Shown: positions 22,383-33,282 of the stretch, one piece after another
Layout of the letters: each line of letters begins with the position of its first letter
Position numbering within the stretch: position 1 is the stretch's first letter
Assembly (NCBI GenBank): GCA_002205965.3
Contig: NADL03000041.1
Location: 533,725 to 597,724 of the forward strand
Source of the DNA: Kappaphycus alvarezii
Taxonomy: Eukaryota; Rhodophyta; Florideophyceae; Gigartinales; Solieriaceae
Reading direction: 5' to 3'
DNA: 64,000 bases
Notes under the pieces: generated by a model
The model's database searches: none
What the model was told of the DNA's origin: nothing
The model's input: only the letters and a program-made list of their open reading frames with translations
Made by a program: the position numbers and the translations under genes

Positions 22383-23928
22383 CCCACGCTACCGCTCTTT
22401 CCGCTTGATCCGTCCCTCAACCGTGACGTTGACGTTGAGGTAATTGCTTTTCTGTGTTGTTGGTGCTGTTGGTGTTGTCACTTGTTGCTTTTTGGTTATT
22501 GTTGTTGGGTTCTTGTCGTTGTTGGGACCCGTTTGGTGATTGTCAAGCACTCTGTGTGTGGATCCTGAGTGTTTTTGTGGTTATCATTGTTGTTGTTGAA
22601 TTGTTTGTTTGTTGTGAGAACCAATTCTAAGGCTGTCAAGCACTCTGTGTGGATCCTGAGTGTTTTTGTGGTTATTATTGTGTGTGTTAGACTAGAGTAT
22701 TCATTGCTTGTGCTCTACTGCTGTTGAGACCACCTTTTTGTGTTGTCAAGCACTCTGTGTGAGGATCCTGAGTGCTTTGTGGTGTCATTGCTCTGGTCAT
22801 TGTTTGTTGGCTTGATTTCTGTCTCTTTTGTGGTGGTCGTGGTCCTCGGCAGTTGATCAGCTCGAGTTTATTGTTTGGGAAGTATTGGCTTGTTGTTTGG
22901 GTGGAATCTAGGCCTGGTTGTTTGATACCCTTGCACTCTTGGAAAGCCTTCACGGCAACGGAAAAGAAGAAGACAGAGTGCCGGGGGTCCGCCCAAGTTT
23001 GTCCGAATCTCTTGCCGAATCGTGGTCCTGGCAATCGGTTTTGTGATCCTCTCACCGGCTGTACTCTTTTGAGAACAGTGCCTTTGTGTAACGCGAGTTG
23101 GACGGACCGTACCATACAAACCCACGCGGTTGATAACGCGAGTTATCAGAAGTCGTAAGACTGAACCCGATTCCCGGTGGGAATCACGGTGTACCAGCCG
23201 AGTCGGTCCGTTGCAGTGGCCCTTTTGCGCGCCGGCGGGACAGAGACGCTCCTCGCTTGAACGATCGATACGTACGCGAAACACCATCGCCCGTGGTCGG
23301 AGAGGGAACGACTGTCTTCTAATTCCTTACTCTGGTAGCATACCGGGTACTAGTGTTCTGCACTTGTATTTTGGTACCTGCTGGCTATACTTCTGTTGAG
23401 GTATAGATACGTGCTGTGCACGGAAGGACGAGGCTCATTGGTGACCTTGAGTGCTTTCACACGAGTACGACGGAAGTCAAGCAACACAGTCCGGAAGGAA
23501 ACGCGCCTGAGTTAGTACGGAAAGACTGTGATTGTGGTAAGACGCCCTTTGCTGCGGGGACCTTTCGGGGTAGTGGCTGAAAATTCCTGGCCGTCTACAG
23601 GTAAAAGTTGCTGTGCTTACTCGTGGCACACGGATCGCGCTCAAAGTTGAAAGACCAGCACTGGCCGATATACAGGGGTAGCGCCCTAAGGCACAAATAA
23701 AGAGGTGGTAAGAGGTAAAGAGGAGGAAAACTAAAGAGGTAAAGAGTTGGAAATTAAACACCACGTGTCTTTGAGTAAACGCTGCAAACTTCTTATAGGG
23801 AAAGGCTTGCCGTGACAAGCGACTATCGGTCGCCGGCTTGGGATACCTGAACAGAGGACTTTGCATACTCACTGCATACGTGGTAATAGAGGTTTCAGAT
23901 ACAAAGGGTCTTGGATAAGAACGTAGTC
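22383..23928 (+). other. Long untranslated leader of A1
   Basis: About 1.5 kb lies between the primer-binding site and gag. It contains three direct repeats (see next entry), a GT/T-rich section and, from about 23614, the segment that recurs as the start of every array unit (CTCGTGGCACACGG...). A purine-rich AAAGAGG-repeat tract lies at 23697-23755. A potential donor GAG|GTAATT lies near 22437. No plus-strand frame with a recognisable domain is seen. Confidence 0.55.
22541..22783 (+). repeat. Three direct repeats in the A1 leader
   Basis: TGTCAAGCACTCTGTGTG then GGATCCTGAGTG occur at about 22541, 22634 and 22744, roughly 100 bases apart, each followed by a GT-rich stretch. A degraded fourth (CAGCACTCTGTGG...CCTGAGTG) lies at about 29486. 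Function is unknown; a packaging or translation element is possible. Confidence 0.7.
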
Positions 23929-26900
23929 ATGGACGATCGCGGAGGCGGAGTTCGAATTGAAAAGCTCACCAACAATAATTTCCATGTTTGGAAGCAGAAG
24001 GTGCAGCTTCTTCTCGCCCTCCGGGAGCTTGATGACTACATTGTGGATGACCGCCTGAAGAATCCGATGACGGGGCTTTCAAATCATGGACTCGGGCCGA
24101 CCGCAAAGCACGGGCGCTCATCGGGTTGTCCCTTTCTGATGAGCACCTTGAGCATGTGCGCGCTGCGGCAACTGCAAAGGAGATGTGGACTATTATTCTC
24201 AACACGTTTGAAAGGCACACACTCCTCAATAAGCTTGCGGCTCGACGCCGTTTTACACCGCGGCTATGGACGGTAACGAGAGAGTTTTGCAGTATGTTAA
24301 CCGTGTGACGCAGCTAGCAGCGACCCTGAAATCCATGGATGTGACTATTGATGACAAAGAGATAGCCATGGCTGTGCTTAATGGATTGCCACCTCGGTTC
24401 GACAATCTCATCGTTGCCTTGGATGCGCTCGGAAATGAGGACAGGGTGTTTACTTTGGAATTTGTGAAGAGCCGGTTGTTGCAGGAAGAGGAGCGTGCTC
24501 AAATGAGAGAGTCAAAAGGTACAAAATCCAATGCGGCGCTCATATCCAGTGCCCGTCCGAATGACTACGGAGGTAATGCTAGACAGCTGCACTGTACGAA
24601 CTGCGGTCATTCCGGTCATACGGCTGACAGATGCTGGGGCAAAGATGTGAACGGTAAGCGCCCGGAAGCTCCGAGGGGCTATCGTGCACCTGGGTCTCGT
24701 AGGCAGAGCATCTAATAGTCATCGAAACGAAAGAATCGCCCGAGAGAGATCAGCAGGCGTTCGTAGGTGCAAATGTATTTGATTCGACTTATTCCCATCC
24801 TCCAGCTGATAGTGAGGACAGCATAGATGAGATGAAATGTTTGCCTAATGTCACGAATTAAACAGGCCGGAATTTCGGCCGGAACTTCCTCCTGGTACGC
24901 GGATTCGGCATGTACTTCCCATATGACATACGATAGGAGTGTTTTCACGAGTTATACCGAATTCTCTGCAGCTTCAGTCGAAATGGGAACTAAAGCCCGG
25001 GCTAGGATTGCTGGGCGAGGTGACGTGGAGCTGACCCTACTAGTGGATGGTTGTCGAAAGCGGTGCATTCTGCGAGATGTTGTCCACGTTCCTACTTTCG
25101 AATACTCTCTCATTTCTGTAGGCAAAGCGGACATAGAAGGGATCAAAACTGTATTTGAGAACAAATCTATGCAGATGACAAAGAATGGGAAAGTTGTGGC
25201 AACTGGAAAAATGCTGTGCGATAGCCTTCTTTATGCCATCGAAATAGTCCAGAAGATACCGAATGATACCTTGTACTCTGCGAAAGTCACCACACTCTCA
25301 ACATGGCACGAGAGAATGGCTCATGTAAGCAAAGAGGGCATTGCATCCATGGTACGGAACAATGTTGTAGACGGCGTGCAGATCAGTGGCTCGAGTGCAT
25401 CTGAAGTATGCACATCATGCGTTCATGGAAAGGCTCATCGTTCTGCAGTGCCGAAGAAACGTACGAGTGGTAGAGCTGAAGCAATATTAGATCTTGTTCA
25501 CAGTGACGTTTGTGGACCATGGAGGTTTCTTCAGTTGGAGGGCACGCTACTTTGTGACTTTCACGGACGATCACTCCTCCTGGGTTACCGTCTACATGAT
25601 GCAGCGAAAGTCAGAGGTCTTTGATAAATATAAACTGTTCCAAGCTCGTAGCGAAGCCCATACTGGGCGCCGCATTGGTATCTTTCGTTCAGATCGAGGT
25701 GGAGAATATATGTCCACTGCATTCAAGGACTATCTTGCTGCGTGCGGAACAAAACATGAGCTTAGTGCAGTGGAGTCACCTGAACAGAATGGTGTTTCTG
25801 AGCGGCTGAACCGAACACTTATGGATCTGGTTCGGTCTATGCTACATGCAAAGAGTCTGCCAAAACAGTTCTGGGCCGAAGCTCTGGCGACTGCTGTATA
25901 CATTCGAAACAGAGTTACAACTCGCGCACTTCCAAGCCACACGACCCCGCATCATATCTGGTACGGGCGCAAGCCCAATTTGTCGCACCTTCGTACGTTC
26001 GGAAGTAAATGTTGGTACACCATCCGGCAAGCCAGTTGAGTAAGCTCGACTACCGAGCACGGGAAGCAATTATGCTTGGATATGCGGAAGCCAGCAAAGC
26101 TTACAAACTGTGGGATCCTGAATTACACAAGGTAGTTGTTTCCAGAGATGTCAGATTCAGTGAGAGCGAAACCTGCACTCCGAAATAAATGAAAACGAAT
26201 CAGATGAGCGTCTTGCAATTAGCTCTGATGAGGATCTTGTAGGTCTCGGCGTTGAACAGGATGATCAAGTCCGGCTTCCTACACTGGACACAGCCGAGAT
26301 GGCTACAGCTTCGAGACAAGATATTCAGGGACAAAGCGATGACCAGGCTAATGCTGGAAACGACCCGACGGTCGCCGAAAACGTTGGTACAGATAACGAA
26401 ATCCCTGAGCCCCCTGATGTAACTGTAGCTCCACGGAGATCTGAAAGGATTCGAAGGCCCCAAATGCTTGGTGGAGGTCCAAATATCCTTGACACCTAAT
26501 GACACGGCTCTCGTCACAAATGTTGTCAACATCTCGTACCGACACGCGGCGACAGGCCGGACGCAGACTTTTGGAAGTCTGCCATCGAGTCCGAGCGAGA
26601 CTCGATCATTCGGAACAAAACATGGAAGTTAGTCCCACGTTTGGAGGCCTCAAATATTCTGACTCCAAAATGGGTGTTTGCAATAAAAGATGCCCAGGAC
26701 TCCAACGGTGGCTTTTCTCGAAAATCGAAGGCGCGTCTTGTCGCTCGTGGATTCCAACAGGTCAAAGGGGTAGATTATAATGACATACGCCCCTGTCGTG
26801 AAGCTCACGTCAATTCGGGTGCTTTTGGCACTTGTTGCGCATCAGGATCTGGAGCTGCATCAAATGGACGTTAAGACGGCATTTCTGAACGGTGATGTGG

Positions 26901-28142
26901 AAGAGGACGTGTACATGGAGCAGCCTGATGGGTTTAAAGACACCTCGAAACCGAATCATGTCTGCAAGTTTCTGAAGGCCTTGTATGGTTTGAAACAGGC
27001 ACATAGGCGGTGGCACCAGAAAATCGATGATTTTCTTGTTGATGGGCTCAAGTTCAAAAGTAGCACTAATGATCCCTGTGTTATGTAAAATTTGACCCAA
27101 CCTCCGACTCAATCATGATTATCCTCCTGTATGTTGATGACTTGCTGCTTGCAGGAAACAACGTGGAGGCTATTGCATGGATGAAGGGGGAGCTGAACCG
27201 CCGTTTTGAAATGAAAGATTTGGGAGAGGCGAAAATGGTTGTTGGCCTTGAAATTTCTCGCCGGAGATCCGAACGCTCCTTGTGTTTATCCCAGCCACGG
27301 TTTGTAGACAGCGTTCTAGAGCGATTTGGAATGCAGAATTGTAGACCTGTTCCAACTCCTATGAATATTAACACTGACGAGTTGAACGTGGATCGGTCGG
27401 GATATACGGGTAATGATGCTCGGACAGATGCTCCATACAGGAGCGCTATTGGAGCTCTCATGTATTTGTCTGTTGGAACACGACCTGATATATCTTATGC
27501 GGTGGTAAACTTGCACGTTTTTGCGAGGAACCAAGAGAGAAGCATTGGTTAGCAGTAAAAAGAGTGTTAAGGTATCTTGCTGGGACCAAAGATTTAGGTC
27601 TTGTGTTCCAAGGGAATGCTGAGCTGGGCTTGTCTGCATACTGTGACTCGGATTGGGCCGGAGATGTGTCCGATCGCAAATCGACGAGTGGTTTCGTGTT
27701 TCGTATGGCTGGAAGTGGGGTAAGTTGGTGCTCGCGAAAGCAAACGGTTGTCGCAGCTTCGTCATGTGAGGCCGAATACATTTCGTTAACTGCAGCAAGT
27801 AAAGAGGCAATGTGGCTGAGACGTGTCGTTCGGGATATCCTTGAAACCTGGACATCGCTGGGCGTGAAAGCACTTGGAATTGATCATGCTACTACAATAT
27901 ACAGCGATAACCAGGGGGCTATGGAGCTCGCTCGAAACGAAAGCACCAACAGACGCAACAAGCACATTGATATTGCATACCACTTTGTAAGAGATGCAGT
28001 TGTGCGTAAAGAGGTGGATTTGGTGTACGTGCCAACAAGTGAAAATGTTGCTGACGCCTTGACGAAACCACTAGGGCGAGTTCAGATGACAAAACTTGTT
28101 AGAATGATTGTAATGGGGAAGGGGGAGCATAAATTAATCTAA
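23929..28142 (+). pseudogene. Family A gag-pol polyprotein, copy A1, frame-broken
   Basis: The ATG at 23929 (MDDRGGGVRIEKLTNNN) starts gag. The UBN2 capsid region extends to about 24500, then a CCHC knuckle CTNCGHSGHTADRC (24594-24635). Protease has YADSACTSHMTYDRS near 24897: D-S-A rather than D-S/T-G. GAG-pre-integrase WHERMAHVSKEGIASM (about 25305) and CTSCVHGKAHRS follow. The integrase core has LVHSDVCGP (about 25495), SDRGGEY (about 25693) and PEQNGVSERLNRTL (about 25780). RT has KWVFAIKDAQDSNGG (about 26670), MDVKTAFLNGD (about 26865), YGLKQA and YVDD at 27129-27140. RNase H has DSDWAGDVSDRKSTSG (about 27648), CEAEYISL and YSDNQGAMEL, ending at TAA 28140. Frame changes near 24050, 24230, 24700, 25550, 26030, 26170, 26780, 27080 and 27530 disable it as written. 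Confidence 0.88.
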
Positions 28143-28150
28143 AAAAAACA

Positions 28151-28166
28151 ATGTGATCGAGGGGAG
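28151..28166 (+). promoter_or_regulatory. Polypurine tract of A1
   Basis: ATGTGATCGAGGGGAG directly precedes the 3' LTR. Family C has an almost identical ATGTGATCGAGGGGGGG before its 3' LTR (38152-38168), supporting this as the plus-strand primer. Confidence 0.75.
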
Positions 28167-29371
28167 TGTTGAAAAAGTGATAGAATGCATGCGATCCCAT
28201 GGTTTTTAGTTGCCACCTGGACACGTGTACACTTGTAGCATGAAAATGCGAGTTGCACCCTTCTTCTGTGTGCACACCTATGACACGTGTAAAATGGGCC
28301 AAACCGAAAGTTGCCTGGGACGAAAGCCCATTTTCGGCAACTCAAAATCACGGCGCATTTTGCCATTTTTCAAACCACTTGGTATTCTGCCCTCTGATTG
28401 GCTGCTAGATACGCCTCCATACCACTCACATCGCTACAAGTGGCGATATCTGAGCTGATCATTGTGGAGCATTCTGACACTTGGCATGTTATGGTTGGTT
28501 GATGGTTTGTCTCTCTTCTAGGCTCAAAATACTGTACACAGGTGGCATACGTGTACTGTCTCCTCTCTGTCGTACGTGTACATTATTATAGGTGTCGTAC
28601 GTGTACAAGTAAACAGTGGTTTCTACATTTATCCTATAGTTGCCTGGACTGGCTGCATACGGCTTACACTATACTCATTATACTGGCTGCGTACAAATCA
28701 CTCTTGCACAAGTATGCAGCCAAAGTATGTTGATGCAGCCACGTTGCTTCTACAGTATTGCACGTATGGCACGTAAGGCTTAATTCACGTTGAACGGCCT
28801 GCATGAGATTTACGTACTGTTACGTAGCAAAGTGAGACAAGCCCGCCGAAAATTGTTTTCTACTCTCATGATATATTAAGTTCCCGCCTTTGGGTTTTGT
28901 TACAGGGCGAGAGATTACAGTTGCATAGGCGGGGTACGTAAGGCATAATTCACGGGTTGACTGTTTTATTATATGTTTACGTAACAGAACGTGCATGGCT
29001 AGCATGAACGTAATGTTACTCACGTTTTGAATATTGGTAATTATGAATTTCCCGCGCATGCAAATGAGGGATTCTGAGGCATCTTGGCTTGGGTAGGCTA
29101 TAGGATCAACAAAGATAGTACTGCAAATGTAGATTTTGCTACTTTCATTTTGCTTTCACAAAGCCGAAGTGAGTACCGGCAAACAGTATATAGTTGTAGT
29201 CTAATAGCTCATCCAAGTAAAGAAGAGGTACGGACTTGCCTTTGATTTCAACACCAACCTCACCCTTGCCGTTCTATCTCCTTTCTGTTTCCTTTCTCCA
29301 CCTGCACTCCTTCCCTACATTCCTTTTCATTCTCTCTCCTCATCCCTCACCATCCCCTGTTTCTTCTATCA
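28167..29371 (+). repeat. 3' LTR of A1
   Basis: Same ends as the 5' LTR (TGTTGAAAAAGTG ... TTCTTCTATCA), 1205 bp. Differences from the 5' copy are mainly single-base indels and a few substitutions, indicating a fairly recent insertion. Confidence 0.9.
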
Positions 29372-29587
29372 GCGGGTTCGAGCCCCGCAAGTGGTTGCAT
29401 TGGTGAACATTTGATTTGTGTGTTTTCGGCATTGCTTACTTTCCTATAGGTGATAGGAATGAGGTGTAACATGTCTGAGTCTTTACAGCACTCTGTGGTC
29501 CCCTGAGTGAGGGGGGTGTTGAAATGGGCTATGTGTTCATTCAGTGCACCACTTGACATGCCAGCGCATGTGGCTTAGTGGTCGATG
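29372..29587 (+). other. Spacer with tRNA-like pieces between A1 and A2
   Basis: GCGGGTTCGAGCCCCGC at 29372-29388 is a perfect 5-bp/7-nt T-arm with a B-box. It begins immediately after the 3' LTR of A1, where a PBS would stand for a following element. TGGCTTAGTGG at 29571-29581 matches an A-box (D-arm). The order is B-box then A-box, and the flanking acceptor-like bases do not pair, so this is not a functional tRNA gene. A degraded leader repeat lies at 29486-29512. It may be a broken SINE or tRNA locus. Confidence 0.4.
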
Positions 29588-32155
29588 TGTCGCTCGTGGT
29601 TTCCAACAGCTGAAAGGGGTAGATTATACTCCTGGCACACGGGTCGTGCTCAAGTTGAAAGACCGGCACTGGCCGATATACAGGGGTAGCGCCCTAAGGC
29701 ACAAATAAAGAGGTGGTAAGAGGTAAAGAGGAGGAAAACTAAAGAGGTAAAGAGTTGGAAAATTAAACACCACGTGTCCTTGAGTAAACGCTGCAAACTT
29801 CTTATCGGGAAAGCCTTGCCGCGACAAGCGACTATCGGTCGCCGGCTTGGGATACCCGAACAGAGGACTTTGCATACTCACTGCATACGTGGTAATAGAG
29901 GTTTCAGATACAAAGGGTCTTGGATAAGAACGTAGTCGTGGACGATCGCGGAGGCGGAGTTCGAATTGAAAAGCTCACCAACAATATTTCCATGTTTGGA
30001 AGCAGAAGGTGCAGCTTCTTCTCGCCCTCCGGGAGCTTGATGACTACATTGTGGATGACCCGCCTGAAGAATCCGATGATGGGGCTTTCAGATCATGGAC
30101 TCGGGCCGACCGCGAAGCACGGGTGCTCATCGGGTTGTCCCTCTCTGATGAGCACCTTGAGCATGTGCGCGCTGCGCAACTGCAAAGGAGGTGTGGACTA
30201 TTATTCTCAACACGTTTGAAAGGCACACACTCCGTAATAAGCGTGCGGCTCGACGCCGGTTTTACACGGCGGCTACGGAAGGTAACGAGAGAGTTTTGCA
30301 GTATGTTAACCGTGTGACGCAGCTAGCAGCGACCCTGAAATCCATGGATGTGACTACCGATGACAGAGAGATAGCCATGGATGTGCTTAATGGATTGCCA
30401 CCTCGGTTCGACGCTCTCATCGTTGCCTTGGATGCGCTCGGAAATGAGGACAGGGTGTTTATTTTGGAATTTGTGAAGAGCCGGTTGTTGCAGGAAGAGG
30501 AGCGGGCTCAAATGAGAGAGTCAAAAGGTACAAAATCCAATGCGGCGCTCATATCCAGTGCCCGTCCGAATGACTACAGAGGTAATGCTAGACAGCTGCA
30601 CTGTACGAACTGCGGTCATTCCGGTCATACGGCTGACAGATGCTGGGGCAAAGATGTGAACGGTAAGCGCCCGGAAGCTCCGAGGGGCTATCGTCCACCT
30701 GGGTCTCGTAGTGGCACAGCTCCTAGTAGTCATCGAAACGAGAAGAATCGCCCGAGAGGAGATCAGCAGGCGTTTGTAGGTGCAAATGTATTTGATTCGA
30801 CTTATTCCCATCCTCCAGTTGATAGTGAGGACAACATAGATGAGAATGAAATCGGTTGCCTAATGTCACGAATGAAACATGCCGGAATTTCGGCCGGAAC
30901 TTCCTCCTGGTACGCGGATTCGGCATGTACTTCCCATATGACATACGATAGGAGTGTTTTCACGAGTTATACCGAATTCTCTGCAGCTTCAGTCGAAATG
31001 GGAACTAAAGCCCGGCTAAGATTGCTGAACGAGGTGACGTGGAGCTGACCCTACTAGTGGATGGTTGTCGAAAGCGGTGCATTCTGCGAGATGCTGTCCA
31101 CGTTCCTACTTTCGAATACTCTCTCATTCCTGTAGGCAAAGCGGACATAGAAGGGATCAAAACTGTATTTGAGAACAAATCTATGCAGATGACTAAGAAT
31201 GGGAAAGTTGTGGCAACTGGAAAAATGCTGTGCGATAGCCTTCTTTATGCCATCGAAATAGTCCAGAAGATACCAAATGATACCTTGTACTCTGCGAAAG
31301 TCACCACACTCTCAACATGGCACGAGAGAATGGCTAAGCAAGAGGGCATTGCATCCATGGTACGGAACAATGTTGTAGACGGCGTGCAGATCAGTGGCTC
31401 GAGTGCATCTGAAGTATGCACACCATGCGTTCAAGGAAAGGCTCATCGTTCTGCAGTGCCGAAGAAACGTACGAGTGGTAGAGCTGAAGCGATACTAGAC
31501 CTTGTTCACAGTGACGTTGTGGACCCATGGAGGTTTCTTCAGTTGGAGGGGCACGCTACTTTGTGAATTTCACGGACGATCACTCCTCCTGGGTTACCGT
31601 CTACATGATGCAGCGAAAATCAGAGGTCTTTGATAAATATAAAACTGTTCCAAGCTCGTAGCAAAGCCCATACTGGGCGCCGCATTGGTATCTTTCGTTC
31701 AGATCGAGGTGGAGAATATATGTCCACTGCATTCAAGGGCTATCTTGCTGCGTGCGGAACAAAACATGAGCTTAGTGCAGTGGAGCCACATGAATAGAAT
31801 GGTGTTTCAGAGCGGCTGAACCGAACTCTGATGGATCTGGTTCGGTCAATGCTACATGCAAAGAGTCTGCCAAAACAGTTCTGGGCAGAAGCTCTGGCGA
31901 CTGCTGTATACATTCGAAACAGAGTTACAACTCGCGCACTTCCAAGCAACACGACCCGCATCATATCTGGTACGGGCGCAAGCCCAATTTGTCGCACCTT
32001 CGTACGTCCGGAAGTAAATGTTGGTACTCCATCCGGCAAGCCAGTTGAATAAGCTCGACTGCCGAGCACGGGAAGCAATTATGCTTGGATATGCGGAAGC
32101 CAGCAAAGCTTACAAACTGTGGGATCCTGAATTACACGAGGTAGTTGTTTCCAGA
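29588..32155 (+). mobile_element. Family A truncated copy A2, starting with the array-type RT/leader junction
   Basis: It starts within RT (TCGCTCGTGGTTTCC...GGGGTAGATTA), switches at about 29629 to the leader (TACTCCTGGCACACGGG) and then runs through leader, gag, protease and integrase to VVVSR. There the 5' LTR of family C begins at 32156. The RT-leader switch is the same as in every unit of the minus-strand array. So this copy derives from, or shares an ancestor with, the tandem array. It has no LTR, RT core or RNase H. Confidence 0.85.
29920..32155 (+). pseudogene. Family A gag-protease-integrase, copy A2
   Basis: The reading starts with MDKNVV-like sequence at a TTG (29920); the ATG used in A1 is GTG here (VVVDDRGGG). 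It has the UBN2 region, CTNCGHSGHTADRC (about 30605), protease YADSACTSH (about 30912), WHERMA (about 31318; six bases encoding HV are missing next to it), LVHSDV (about 31503), SDRGGEY (about 31704) and the QFWAEALATAVYIRN helix. Frame changes near 29985, 30175, 31015, 31545, 31645 and 31960, and a TAG at about 31795 in place of EQN, break it. It keeps TAC (Tyr) in ASKAYKLWDP near 32107, where the array has TAG. Its sequence is closer to the array than to A1 (for example DVTTDDREIAMDVLNGLP). Confidence 0.85.
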
Positions 32156-33118
32156 TGTTGGTGATTTCGTGAGACGATCACACGCCCATCGCACTGACTA
32201 GACGTCTCGCACGGAGGTTGGGAAGCTGTATATGTGTACACGTGGACACAAGTGGTTTTGAAAGGAAATATATGCCAAATTTACCCGAAAAGCAAAGTTG
32301 CCGGGGACGAAAGGCCATTTTCAGGGGGTCGACGAAAAATGCAAATTTTGCATAATTGTTGACAAGTGGAACTTGGCCCACAATGCCTAGGCTAAGAATT
32401 GCCTGCATGTATGAGGATTCTAGTTATGATTAAGGGTTTTATCCAGCTGCATCCAAAAATCAGTTATGTGATTCCATCATATGTATGAGGTTTCTAGTTA
32501 TGATTACGGGTTTTATCCAGCTGCATCCAAAATCAGTTATGTGATTCCATCATACGTATGTGGTTTCTAGTTATGATATTGGTTTGTACAACTGCATCCA
32601 AAAATCAGTTATGTGATTCCATCATATGTATGAGGTTCGTAATTATGATGAAGATTGGACCGACTGCATCCAAAAATCAGTTATGTGATTCCATCATATG
32701 TATGAGGTTCGTAATTATGATGAAGATTGGACCGACTGCATCCAAAAATCAGTTATGTGATTCTATTTTACGTATGACGGATTGAGTCCGTTATTTTGGC
32801 ACAAGGGAATTCGTTTCCGGTAAGACTGCAAAATAAGGTACTGTATTGATGTGTGTATTGGCCAACCTATTTACACAAATTTGTCAACTTTGGAAGCAGT
32901 TCCAAATTTGCCCCTAATGACTGTTATCACCGGGCCAAGATCTTGAAATCCGCTCAAATGGCTCAGTTTGTGGATTCTGTTAGTGGACGCAGTGAGTTAG
33001 AAAGTAGTTGTAGGTTGTACTTAAGGCCAGGATTTTAGAGTTCCGAGTAAATTCTGGGTAGCCAGCAGCCCGCAGCTTCATCCTCTCTCCACCACCTTCC
33101 TATCGCAACTCATCATCA
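32156..33118 (+). repeat. 5' LTR of family C
   Basis: Begins TGTTGGTGATTTCGTGAG and ends CATCATCA directly before the primer-binding site. It contains the ~72-bp minisatellite below. Relative to the 3' LTR it lacks about 480 bp after AGAATTGCCTGC (32404). Confidence 0.88.
32405..32785 (+). repeat. Minisatellite inside the 5' LTR of family C
   Basis: Five imperfect tandem copies, period about 72 bp, each with GCATCCAAAAATCAGTTATG and TGATTCCATCATATGTATG. Core starts are near 32451, 32524, 32597, 32668 and 32738. Confidence 0.85.
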
Positions 33119-33131
33119 GGTTATGGCCCAG
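33119..33131 (+). promoter_or_regulatory. Primer-binding site of family C
   Basis: GGTTATGGCCCAG at the LTR end is the initiator tRNA-Met anticodon-half complement with one G fewer than in A1. An ATG is embedded (MAQFNAISVSLIP) and followed by a donor-like CCC|GTAAGT at 33160-33168. Confidence 0.75.
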
Positions 33132-33282
33132 TTCAACGCTATCTCTGTGTCTTTGATTCCCGTAAGTCGCCCTGTGTCGTTGCCCTGTTTCGTTTTGTTT
33201 GTCTCAGCCTGTTGAATATGTCTCACGTTTCTGGTAAGTTATTTGAATAATTCCATTTCTTTGCACATCGAAGTGATTCTCT

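Larger units (their letters stand above)
21135..29371 (+). mobile_element. Copia-type retrotransposon family A, full-length copy A1
   Basis: 5' LTR (21135-22368), primer-binding site (22369-22382), a long leader (to 23928), gag-pol (23929-28142), polypurine tract (to 28166) and 3' LTR (28167-29371). Order gag, protease, integrase, RT, RNase H is Copia. The two LTRs are highly similar, with scattered single-base differences. The five bases outside the ends differ (AAATT left, GCGGG right), so no target-site duplication supports a simple insertion; the left LTR may be shared with the RT fragment before it. The coding region is broken by several indels. Confidence 0.88.

Noticed and set aside
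22687-23287. Minus-strand frames in the A1 leader
   Set aside because: No domain, antisense to the element's transcript, no initiation context.
29372-29587. A circularly permuted tRNA gene (3' half before 5' half)
   Set aside because: The seven bases after the T-arm (AAGTGGT) do not pair with the seven before the A-box (GCGCATG), no anticodon arm is present, and the spacer is long.
29548-29595. ACCACTT at 29548 could pair with AAGTGGT after the T-arm as an acceptor stem
   Set aside because: The spacing to the A-box (17 bases) is wrong for a tRNA; the 7-bp match is judged chance.
32558-32785. Short repetitive protein frame over the LTR minisatellite
   Set aside because: It is an artefact of the tandem repeat inside an LTR promoter region.
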